From Prolixibacteraceae bacterium (lineage in GTDB: Bacteria > Bacteroidota > Bacteroidia > Bacteroidales > Prolixibacteraceae), in contig JAIOZY010000051.1 in NCBI GenBank assembly GCA_021740385.1, forward strand, positions 1-36,486: a DNA stretch of 36,486 nt. The letters are read 5' to 3'. A program made the position numbers and the translations under genes. Shown here in pieces: positions 16,885 to 26,500 of the stretch (position 1 is the stretch's first letter; every line of letters begins with the position of its first letter). The notes beneath the pieces are model-generated. The model was not told the DNA's origin. It made no database searches and saw only the letters and a program-made list of their open reading frames with translations.

Positions 16885-17530
16885 TATTGGAATTTTTAAT
16901 GAACACCGCTTGTCGCTCGAAGGGACTTGCAGGTTGCTTTTAGAAAATAAGGAATTTAACGTGCTTTTTACATGTGATGAAAGGGCAGGTTTGCGCGAAA
17001 AAATGAAACCGGGACCCGTGCACGTGCTTTTGCTAACCATGCACGAAATTTCTATAAACAGTGTAAACATTATTGTACAGCTATGCATTGAAAACCCCAA
17101 AACAAGAATCCTGGTTATGTCGCTTACCGACAGTGAAGAGATCATTCTTAAAACGATAAAAGCCGGTGCCAAAGGGTTTCTGGGGCCCGAGTCGTCGTAC
17201 CGCGACCTTGTTGAGGCCATTTATACAATACGCAGCGGCCACGATTATTTCAGCAAATCGATCACCCAACTGTTGCTGAACCGCTACATCAAAAACCTGA
17301 AAGAAGACGACAATAGCACCGAAAACGATTTGTCGAGCCTGAGTGCCCGCCAGGTTGAAATTCTGAAATTTTGGGGAAACGGTTTTTCAAACCAGGAAAT
17401 TGCCGAAAAACTATTCATTAGCATACGCACCGTGGAATCGCACAAAAATCACATTATGCAAAAGCTAAACCTGAAAAACACGGTCGATCTGGTTAAGTTT
17501 GGCATCAAAAACAACATTATTGAAATTTGA
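16877..17530 (+). CDS. NarL/FixJ-type LuxR regulator with degenerate receiver domain
   Basis: This 217-residue protein has an N-terminal receiver fold (1-120) and a C-terminal GerE/LuxR helix-turn-helix (about 153-213; LSARQVEILKFWGNGFSNQE followed by IAEKLFISIRTVESHKNHI), so it should bind DNA. The receiver has lost every phosphorylation residue: the usual DD pair is Asn8-Glu9, the phosphoacceptor Asp is Thr54 in LLLTMHEI, and the conserved Lys is Pro104 in GFLGPES. It therefore probably responds to a protein or ligand, not to phosphoryl transfer. The start overlaps the end of the giant repeat/receiver/ATP-binding gene by 8 bp, which points to coupled translation and a functional pair. Targets are unknown; a TACGTG-AAA-CACGTA palindrome lies 295 bp downstream, before the glutamate dehydrogenase gene. 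Confidence 0.88.
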   Translation: MINIGIFNEHRLSLEGTCRLLLENKEFNVLFTCDERAGLREKMKPGPVHVLLLTMHEISINSVNIIVQLCIENPKTRILVMSLTDSEEIILKTIKAGAKGFLGPESSYRDLVEAIYTIRSGHDYFSKSITQLLLNRYIKNLKEDDNSTENDLSSLSARQVEILKFWGNGFSNQEIAEKLFISIRTVESHKNHIMQKLNLKNTVDLVKFGIKNNIIEI

Positions 17531-17541
17531 TGTACCGATAG

Positions 17542-17604
17542 CTGGTCACTGGTCACTGGTCACTGGTTACTGGTTACTGGTCACTGGTTTCTGGTCACTG
17601 GTTT
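17542..17604. repeat. Nine-copy 7-bp tandem repeat
   Basis: Nine contiguous units of CTGGTCA or its variants CTGGTTA and CTGGTTT begin 12 bp after the LuxR stop codon. The copies vary only at the last two positions. There is no open frame across it. Confidence 0.9.
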
Positions 17605-17712
17605 CTGGGTGTTGGAAACCGGTATAGGTAACTGGTGGCTTGTTTGTGTAACCATAGCGTATGAGGGTCAATAGAGTAAGTTATAGTCCCTAATTATCAG
17701 GAAGAAGGAGAT

Positions 17713-17808
17713 AACCTCAACCTCAACCTCAACCTTAACCTCAACCTCAACCTCAACCTCAACCTCAACCTCAACCTCAACCTTAACCTTAACCTTAACC
17801 TTAACCTT
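17713..17808. repeat. Sixteen-copy telomere-like hexamer repeat (AACCTC/AACCTT)
   Basis: Sixteen perfect-phase hexamers: three AACCTC, one AACCTT, seven AACCTC, then five AACCTT, ending in AACCCC. The other strand is (GGTTGA/GGTTAA)n with regular GG tracts, so it could form a two-layer G-quadruplex. It sits in the 449-bp gap between the LuxR regulator and the glutamate dehydrogenase gene. Confidence 0.92.
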
Positions 17809-17824
17809 AACCCCACTCTCTCCC

Positions 17825-17839
17825 TACGTGAAACACGTA
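17825..17839. promoter_or_regulatory. Palindromic operator candidate upstream of gdhA
   Basis: TACGTG-AAA-CACGTA is a perfect inverted repeat with 6-bp arms and a 3-bp centre. It lies 140 bp before the glutamate dehydrogenase start and just after the hexamer array, a fitting place for an activator or repressor site. Confidence 0.4.
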
Positions 17840-17899
17840 ATTCCTTTAGCATATTGCCGGGCTTGCTTCAAGAGTCGTATTTTTATTCCGTTTTATAAA

Positions 17900-17935
17900 A
17901 TCAGCATACAGTTAACTTGTTGTTAGTATGCTGAT
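17900..17935 (+). promoter_or_regulatory. Hairpin in the gdhA upstream/leader region
   Basis: ATCAGCATAC and GTATGCTGAT form a perfect 10-bp stem, with TAAC/GTTA able to extend it across a three-base bulge. It ends 44 bp before the ATG and lacks a T-run, so it looks like an operator or leader structure rather than a terminator. Confidence 0.5.
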
Positions 17936-17949
17936 TGATTAACCAATAA

Positions 17950-19332
<1,383 letters not shown>

Positions 19333-19350
19333 TCATTAAAAACATATTTT

Positions 19351-19384
19351 AAAAAAGGGTATCCGGGTGGATGCCCTTTTTTGT
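19351..19384 (+). terminator. Rho-independent terminator of gdhA
   Basis: AAAAAAGGGTATCC and GGATGCCCTTTTTT pair through 14 positions with one G-T pair around the loop GGGT, followed by more T residues. The A-rich left arm would let it work in both directions. Confidence 0.9.
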
Positions 19385-19424
19385 TTTGATAATACCTGGC
19401 TTATTAACCAACAACTTTTAACTG

Positions 19425-19440
19425 CCGGTAACGGTTAAAA
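19425..19440 (+). repeat. 16-bp repeat, copy 1 (CCGGTAACGGTTAAAA)
   Basis: The same 16 bases occur on the same strand at 23496-23511, directly before the large vWA surface protein gene. This copy lies 51 bp before the promoter box of the putative small RNA. The repeat contains GGTAA-C-GGTTA, an imperfect direct duplication, and may be a regulator site. Confidence 0.45.
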
Positions 19441-19490
19441 AAGTTTTACATTTGTAATGTACATAATGTAAGGACATTGAAATAGATTTG

Positions 19491-19577
19491 TATATTTGCA
19501 CTCATGTCGATTAGTTTTTTATGTGGGGACACCATATTATTTAAAAGGATCTGTAAACATTTTACAGGTCCTTTTTG
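19491..19577 (+). ncRNA. Putative small RNA (about 75 nt) with own promoter box and terminator
   Basis: TATATTTG at 19491-19498 is a perfect TAnnTTTG -7 box. About 50 bp later a hairpin AAAAGGATCTGTAAA/TTTACAGGTCCTTTTT (19541-19575, one G-T pair) with a CAT loop region and terminal T-run forms a terminator. The implied transcript of about 75 nt lies alone between gdhA and a lipoprotein gene. It could instead be a micro-ORF: ATG at 19504 opens 25 codons ending at TAA 19579, overlapping the terminator. No recognisable -33 box is seen, and no known RNA family was recognised. Confidence 0.5.
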
Positions 19578-19608
19578 TTAAACGTTAATTATATTTTAAT
19601 TCATCATT

Positions 19609-19643
19609 TTTGATACATAGTCTGCTTATTAAGATTATATTTG
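19609..19643 (+). promoter_or_regulatory. Bacteroidota-type promoter of the small lipoprotein gene
   Basis: TTTG at 19609-19612 and TATATTTG at 19636-19643, separated by 23 bp, match the TTTG/TAnnTTTG promoter form. Transcription would begin near 19650, about 25 bases before the ATG. Confidence 0.6.
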
Positions 19644-19674
19644 AAGATTATATAATTTAAAAAATTGAATAATT

Positions 19675-20247
19675 ATGAAAAAGGCATTTTTGTTTTTAGG
19701 TATTCTGGGCATTGCTTTTACTGCCTGTGAAGAGGTTAATGATCTTACAACAGTTGAAGTTGAGGCTGAAGTTGGGATTGATATACCTGTAACATCGGTT
19801 GCTTCTACAGGGGCAATGGCATTTGATCTGAAATCGGTTGCGGAAAATACTGCTGTTTCAAATTTTTCAGGTGAAAATACTTTCTCGCTGGCTGATAATG
19901 AGGGTTTAAAAAATTATTTGAGTTCTATTAAAGACATGACAATAACTTCAGGCACAATTGAAGTACAAGGTTTAACTGCTGGTTCAGGAAAAGAAATTAC
20001 TGAACTGAACATTACAATAGCCGGTGGTGGCTTGAATAAAACAATTAGTTTCACAAATATAACTGGTCCCTATACAATACCCGAAGAAAAAATTACTGAG
20101 TATAAACCGTTGGCCGATGCAATTGTTGCAGCACCCAACACAGAATTTACAGCTACCGCTTCAGGCACTGCAAACTATGAGGTTGACGCAACAATTAAAG
20201 TAAAATTAAACTCATCGGTTTTTGCAGGGCTGATTACTACTAAGTAA
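19675..20247 (+). CDS. Small secreted lipoprotein of unknown function
   Basis: This 190-residue protein has a signal peptide ending in the lipobox FTAC (Cys18). The mature part is acidic, Thr/Ala/Ser-rich and probably all-beta, with an early EEVNDLTTVEVEAEVGIDIPV stretch and a C-terminal strand VDATIKVKLNSSVFAGLI. I do not recognise a domain. Similar short lipoproteins with one beta-sandwich are common in Bacteroidota and are often surface-exposed. It is monocistronic, with its own TTTG/TAnnTTTG promoter and a terminator, so it is likely regulated independently. Confidence 0.75.
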   Translation: MKKAFLFLGILGIAFTACEEVNDLTTVEVEAEVGIDIPVTSVASTGAMAFDLKSVAENTAVSNFSGENTFSLADNEGLKNYLSSIKDMTITSGTIEVQGLTAGSGKEITELNITIAGGGLNKTISFTNITGPYTIPEEKITEYKPLADAIVAAPNTEFTATASGTANYEVDATIKVKLNSSVFAGLITTK

Positions 20248-20297
20248 TCAGTTTTTGAACTGTTAATTTTTTTCAGATAGTAGCATAACTTAAAACT

Positions 20298-20335
20298 CTG
20301 AAACTATGGTTTATTCCGGTTTCAGGTTTTTTTTT
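20298..20335 (+). terminator. Terminator after the small lipoprotein gene
   Basis: A 7-bp stem CTGAAAC/GTTTCAG with a 14-base loop is followed by GTTTTTTTTT. It lies 51 bp after the lipoprotein stop and between convergent genes. Confidence 0.65.
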
Positions 20336-20367
20336 GCCTGAAATATTTTTACCAAAAACAACAATTA

Positions 20368-22971
20368 TTACAACGAAAACCAGTAATTCCATTTAACCAA
20401 AAACAGGTTATTCGCAAATGTTTTTCCAAAGTTGTTCATTGCCGAACCAATGGTTTCGGCTGAAACGTTTTGGTAATTAGTTTGTTCGTTCGACCACACC
20501 AGGTAGAGTTTCGACCCCGGTAAATATTCCCATCTGAACACCAGGTTCGATCTGAACTGGTTAAAGCAAAAATCGGGATTGTTGAAAATTATTCCTTCCG
20601 CTGTATTATTCCGGTTTTCGTCAAATTGAGGCTGAAAGCTTTTGAAACGGGAATCATACGAATCATTCAGCGGATTGGTAACTATTTTATAACCAAAATA
20701 ATTTCCTGTAGATACAAATGGGCTGCCATAGTACTGAATGGATAATTCGGGGGTAATGATAAAGTCGGCCCTGAATGTAAGCGAGAGTGTTTGCTGATTA
20801 ATTTTGCCAAGCAGGTATGTGGGTCGTTGTGCAACATGAGCTTTGGCTACGTACTGTAATTCGTTTATGTTGGATGAATATTCGCCTGAAAAAGAAATCC
20901 GGAGGGCGTTTGTGGGATGAAAACTGAACGAAGGATGAATTGAGAACTTGCTAAGGCTGTTTTCGTTGCCCCATTCGTAAAACCCGTAAATTGATGCTGC
21001 CAGTCGTTTCGAGTAATCGGAACTTACCTGGAGTGTGGCGTGCGTTTTAGCAGGCATTTTCATTGCAGGGCCGCCCCTTAATTGTTTCGTGTCGATCGAT
21101 TCGGGGAAATGGCATGCATGGGTGTTGATGCTCCAGCGGTTTAAAAACTGGGTCGAGAAAGAATAACTAAACTGTGACGACAGGTAATTCAGTGCAAAAT
21201 CCCAATTGTTTATCTCGGTAAAACTTGTGTTTAATGCCCTGATTATACCTTTGGGTTGGTTAATGAAATAAGAGACCTGGTTGGTGTTTTGGATATGATC
21301 GGCCAGTTGCATATACCCCAGGTCGTTCACGTCAAAACCCGGCGAAAAGAAGCTCAGCGAAGTGGAATAACGCCAAAAGCCTTTACTGCCTTTTCCAATT
21401 TCAACCTTACCGCCATATCCCGAAAGTTGGGTCAGCATATCATTGTATTCAATATGGCTAGCATCGGGTCGCTGGTAATAACGTGCCGATGATTTTTGCA
21501 GCCGCTGCATAGCTTCAACATTGCCGTTAACATGGCTGCCCGTTAACCGGGCGTCCACATAAAATTCTTTGTCGTTCCACTGGTGCAGAAAATCGATACC
21601 GCCTGTAAAGGCATTTTTGTTTAAATAATTAAAACGGGTGTCATTACTGAGGCGGTTGGTAGCAGTAGCCATACCGCCTAATATAGTGTTCCCTTTGTTA
21701 AAGTCTTTCTGAAAACGGGCCACTGTGTAACTCGTTATCGGTTCTACCAGTTCTTTGCGTTCGCTCACGCCATCGCTTATTTTTGCCATTTCGTTATTGG
21801 TGATGCTTTGCAAAATACCGAGAGAAAATCCTTTTGACGTTTTTCCGCTTACTTTAACGGCACTGATAATTGAAGTGTTGTTTGGATAATTCATGTATTC
21901 ACCATCCGAAATATCGGGGCGGTAAGAGGGAGCCTGCCCGATTCGGCGTGAGTAAAAAAGGTTGGCGCCGTTTGTTTCGAATTCAAAAATATTTTTCCCT
22001 TCGAGAAAGAATGGCCGTTTTTCTTCATAAAAAGTTTCAAATGCCGTAAGATTCATTTCCGAAGGATCCGATTCAACTTGTCCAAAGTCGGGGTTGATGG
22101 TTATGTCGGCCGTAAAATTACTCGATAATCCTATTTTTGCATCAAGGCCAATGCTGCCAAATGGGTTGTAGCCGTTTTTTGCAAAAGGGTTTTGCAGGTC
22201 CTTTTCTACGGTTGAAATTTTCCCCAGCACATAGGGCATTATTTCAATCCTTCGCGATTTGGGCAGCCCTGTTATCCCTTCAAGGTGGCCAAACTGGTAG
22301 AGCATTCCCGGCCCGGTTGATGTTTGTGGTTCCCAGTCGCTTTCTTCCTGCAGGCGGTCGAGCCAACGCCATACATGCATGCCCCAGGTTTGTTCATTTT
22401 CATTACTGTACCGCAGTTGGCTTAGCGGAATTTGGTATTCGGCAACCCAGGCCGTATCTTCATATCCAACCTTCGCAGTCCAAACAGCATCCCAGCTTTG
22501 GTCTGCATTCATCGGGTTTGTAAGTATCATATCAATCTTTTGGCCGGCAGCCGTTACATTAAATTCAAAACCAGTACGGTGATCGTGGTACGAATCGAAA
22601 TTAATGCCCACCATGTCGCCTGTTAGTTCATCCCTTCTTCCACGTTTCCTGACAATTTTTTCAGGTTCATAATCAATAGCCCTTATGGCTACATAAATGT
22701 TTTTATTGTCATACAATATATTAATGTAAGTAGGGAAAGTTGGCTTTGCTCCCTCGTCGGGTATCCATTGAATAAAATTGCCTGACCAGTTGTTGTTTTG
22801 CCAACACGAATCATTTAATATCCCGTCAATTACCGGAGGTTTGTACTTTATTCTTTGTGTTGTATATGTTCTTACCGTTTGTTCTTTTTCGCTTTTATTT
22901 TCCTGCGGAAAAACCTGTAAGGCAATGAATATGAAATTGACAACCAGAACAGGCAGGATAAATGACTTCAT
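20368..22971 (-). CDS. DUF5916 outer-membrane protein with CBM9-like N-terminal domain
   Basis: This 867-residue protein has a signal peptide (cleavage near FPQ-EN, about residue 23). Residues 40-215 form a CBM9/DOMON-like sugar-binding beta-sandwich (PPVIDGILNDSCWQNNNW, FNVTAAGQKID, WVAEYQIPLSQLRY). Beyond about residue 250 lies the DUF5916 region, with DAKIGLSSNFTADITINPDF, QVESDPSEMNLTAFETFYEEKRPFF and a C-terminal beta-barrel ending in WNYWFSL. It is probably an outer-membrane barrel carrying a carbohydrate-binding head; the family has no established reaction. It is a single gene on the minus strand with a TATTTTTG box 38 bp upstream. The family recognition is solid; the molecular role is open. 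Confidence 0.87.
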   Translation of the reverse strand: MKSFILPVLVVNFIFIALQVFPQENKSEKEQTVRTYTTQRIKYKPPVIDGILNDSCWQNNNWSGNFIQWIPDEGAKPTFPTYINILYDNKNIYVAIRAIDYEPEKIVRKRGRRDELTGDMVGINFDSYHDHRTGFEFNVTAAGQKIDMILTNPMNADQSWDAVWTAKVGYEDTAWVAEYQIPLSQLRYSNENEQTWGMHVWRWLDRLQEESDWEPQTSTGPGMLYQFGHLEGITGLPKSRRIEIMPYVLGKISTVEKDLQNPFAKNGYNPFGSIGLDAKIGLSSNFTADITINPDFGQVESDPSEMNLTAFETFYEEKRPFFLEGKNIFEFETNGANLFYSRRIGQAPSYRPDISDGEYMNYPNNTSIISAVKVSGKTSKGFSLGILQSITNNEMAKISDGVSERKELVEPITSYTVARFQKDFNKGNTILGGMATATNRLSNDTRFNYLNKNAFTGGIDFLHQWNDKEFYVDARLTGSHVNGNVEAMQRLQKSSARYYQRPDASHIEYNDMLTQLSGYGGKVEIGKGSKGFWRYSTSLSFFSPGFDVNDLGYMQLADHIQNTNQVSYFINQPKGIIRALNTSFTEINNWDFALNYLSSQFSYSFSTQFLNRWSINTHACHFPESIDTKQLRGGPAMKMPAKTHATLQVSSDYSKRLAASIYGFYEWGNENSLSKFSIHPSFSFHPTNALRISFSGEYSSNINELQYVAKAHVAQRPTYLLGKINQQTLSLTFRADFIITPELSIQYYGSPFVSTGNYFGYKIVTNPLNDSYDSRFKSFQPQFDENRNNTAEGIIFNNPDFCFNQFRSNLVFRWEYLPGSKLYLVWSNEQTNYQNVSAETIGSAMNNFGKTFANNLFLVKWNYWFSL

Positions 22972-23008
22972 AATTTTTTTTTTAAAGATGATGAATGCTG
23001 TTTTTTAT

Positions 23009-23016
23009 CAAAAATA
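23009..23016 (-). promoter_or_regulatory. TAnnTTTG -7 box of the DUF5916 gene
   Basis: TATTTTTG on the minus strand lies 38 bp before the start codon. No convincing -33 TTTG is found at the normal distance, so support is only the -7 element and its position. Confidence 0.4.
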
Positions 23017-23495
23017 GAATAAATCTCACTCTGTTTGACAGCTTACAGTTAAATAAACCTTATTGCATATGCTTAAAAATATAGGGCAACAATAATTAAT
23101 TTATTGTATGATAGAATGTTGATGAACAGGAATTATTATCAATAAAAATGCTGTTTTTAAATTTTTTGCATTTTGTTAAAAAAAGTAGTTTTTTTTCGCT
23201 TTAGATATTTTCAAATATTATCTTAGTCTTTTAATTTTTTAGTGAACAGGGAGGGGTAATTTAATCCAGTTCAAATTTCTATATGACAGAATAACAGCAA
23301 AATATAATTTGTTGTATTTTCTTGTTGTATCTTTTTTAAAAATCAATTTTAATTGTCATTTAGAAAAGCTTAAAATAAACATAAATATAATATGAATAAT
23401 ACAAGTGAATTGTTTTATATTTATTTCATTATTAACGACTTTGATAATTAACAAATAATATATCAATAATATTTATTATAAACATTTAATTATTC

Positions 23496-23511
23496 CCGGT
23501 AACGGTTAAAA
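23496..23511 (+). repeat. 16-bp repeat, copy 2 (CCGGTAACGGTTAAAA)
   Basis: Identical to 19425-19440, same strand. It ends 10 bp before the ATG of the vWA surface protein gene, so it lies in the leader or over the translation start zone. Confidence 0.45.
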
Positions 23512-23521
23512 CCAATAAGTT

Positions 23522-26500
23522 ATGAAGAAAAGCATTCTTTTAGTATTCGCTGTTTTTTATGCAGCATTTTTATTTGGACAGTCAAACACAAATACACCAT
23601 CCTTGCCAAAGGGTTTGTTTTTGGAGGCGGCAGAAAAACAACGTTTTGAAAAATTTGAAAAACAAAGTGAAGATTTAAAACTAAAAAGTACGACCATCCC
23701 TGTATTTTCGGAAAATTTTGAAGGATCAACCGGTTTTGGCATTAGTGAAGACTGGCAGATCGGAACTCCATCATCGGGTCCCGATGAGGCATACAACGGT
23801 TCTGCAAAATGTGCAGCTACAAATTTAAGTGGTGATTACAGCAACACTTCCTATTCCGTGCTGATATCACCTGTAATAACATTACCGGAGCTTTCGAAGC
23901 CTGAAGATCAGATCGTTTTGAGTTTTTACCAATGGTTCATTATGGAAAGCGGATACGATTACGGCTTCGTGCATGTATCAACCGATGGGGGCACAAGCTG
24001 GACACAAGTTGATGAAGTAAACGGAACAAGTACAACATGGCGCATAAACACCATTGACCTTACTACTTACGCCGGTCAGGGCATCATGATCCGTTTTCTT
24101 TTCGATTCGGACGGTAGTGTTACGCGCGATGGCTGGTTCATCGATAACATTACAGTCGATTATATTGAAGAATCCCCGCTTACTGTTACCATTAGCAGTA
24201 TCGATTACCAGAATTTCCCCATTGTTTTTTCCAACGTATTTGTACAAACAATCGGGCTCGACAACCCGGTATTGAACAGCAGCCACTTTACCATTTATGA
24301 AGACGGTGTGCGCCAGCAGAATTTTGTTGAAGTTATTCCGCCCAACACAAGCAGTGGATCAAGGGTGGCCGATATTGTTTTCGTGTTGGATGTTAGTGGC
24401 AGTATGGGCGATGAAATTGCTGCCGTTAAAGATAACATGATCAGCTTTTGTGATGGCATTGAAGCAGCCGGGATCGATTATGCAGTCGGGTTTATTAGTT
24501 ATGCCGACATAATTTACAATTATTACGATAAAAACCTGATTACAAACCGCACACAAATTATCAATACAATTAATAATATTGAACTTGAAGAACACGGAAT
24601 TGGTAGTGGCGGCGATGCACCCGAAAACCAGTTAGGGGCTATTGCCGAAGCAACAAGGTTTAATTTCAGGCCCGGTGCACAAAAAATTGTAATCATGCTT
24701 ACCGATGCACATGCACATGAAGATGACAGTGTAACGCCCTGGAATGTAAATACATTGATAACAAACAGGATACAGAGTAACGACGTGGTAGTATATCCCA
24801 TTTTCAATACAACCAACGGTGATCAAATGGATCAGTATGTTCCGATTGCAAATGCCTCAAGTATTGGGCGTTATTTTCATGTTTATGATAATTTCGATGC
24901 AATTATTAACGACATTACAACCGCTATCGGAAACCAGTACATTATCAGGTATATGGCTAACAATACCGTTGCCGATGGTGTTGAGCGTGAAGTGATCATA
25001 CAGGCAGACTATTTGGGCTACAGTGCCAACGACAGGGAAACCTATACGCCGGGCGATAAACCCGAATTGTATAAAACCGAGGAGACCATTGATATTGAGT
25101 CGCGCGGACAGCTTGAAGACGTGCCGTTGACCGTATCGGTTTTGGTTGTAGACGAATATGAACCCTATGTCGATCAGGTTACAATTTTCCTTAAAAATTC
25201 AGACGATGATACTTATCAGTCGTTTGAAATGACCGCGGCAGGCGATGGTATTTGGGAATACACCATTCCCGGCAGCATGGTTCAATTCCCCGGTGTCGAT
25301 TATTACATTACGGCACAGGACGAATACTCCATTGCAACATTACCGCAGTATTTACCGGCCGAAAACCCAAGCACCATTTCGGTGCTGCCCAACAGCAGGC
25401 CGCAAATTTCACATACGCCAATCACACAGTATGGCAGTCAATCTTCTTTAAATTTCACCTGTACAGTAACTGACAATACCAATTATGTCGATTTTGTTAT
25501 TTTATTCATTCGCCGGTATGGCGATATCATTTATGATGCATATTCGATGGCCAATACCAGCGGTGATAATTACGCCTACAATTTCTCAATTTCTGAAGGC
25601 AGCGAAGACGATTATGAATATTACATTGTTGCAAGCGACGACCATCGCTCAACCAGTTCTTCCGGTTCGTTCCGGACACCTCACTATATTTCACACGAGG
25701 ATTCAGGCCCATGGGAGCCCGTTGTTTACACAAACAGCACGCAAATGTACTGTACCATCGAAATTGACGGTTCGCCTGCCTCTTCTGATGATTACCTCGG
25801 GGCTTTTGTTGGCGGCGAATGCCGCGGTGTAGGCGAAATCATTTTTTCCGGCGGCGTTGCTTATTCGAACATGTTGGTTCAGGGTGAAGGTGTTGAACAG
25901 GTTTCTTTTAAAATATGGGATACCAGCGAGGGTGTTGAACTCAATGCCGGTTCAAACCCGTCGACTGTTATGACTCAGCCCGGCAGTGTTGTTGGTACAC
26001 CTCCCGACTATATTGAAATTATGTACCCCGGCTTTGTCGATCAGAACATTGAGCTTTCTTCAGGTTGGAACCTTATATCATTCTACCTCGATGTAGAAGG
26101 TGTTAGCATTGATGAAGTGTCAGGCGGGTCGGATTGCGGCGAAATTACCGTGAAAAACCTTACCCAGTCGTGGACAAACAACCCCGATGTACCTGCATTT
26201 TTGAATACCCTAACCACTTTTTCAAACGGCATGGGATATTTTGTGAATGCCGAAAATGCATGTAACATTACATGGCAGGGTACTGTTGTTGGCAGCCATG
26301 ATTTTGACCTTTCTTCGGGATGGAATTTGGTTGGTTATAGTTACGATGTTGCGCAAACCGTTCAACAGGGTTACGGCGTTGTTCTCGACAACGGCAAACT
26401 GGATATTGTAAAAAACCTGACGCATAGTTTTAATCCCGATGTTCCGGAATTTCTCAATACACTTGCCAACATCAACCCAGGCGAAGGTTATTTTGTGAAA

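Larger units (their letters stand above)
22972..23521. other. AT-rich 550-bp intergenic region
   Basis: The divergent gap between the DUF5916 gene and the vWA surface protein gene is very AT-rich and contains no supportable gene. It holds a TATTTTTG -7 box on the minus strand at 23009-23016 (for DUF5916) and the second copy of the 16-bp CCGGTAACGGTTAAAA repeat near its right end. No clear plus-strand promoter was found. Confidence 0.6.

Noticed and set aside
17542-17808. CRISPR array
   Set aside because: The repeats are 6-7 bp with no spacers and no cas genes nearby.
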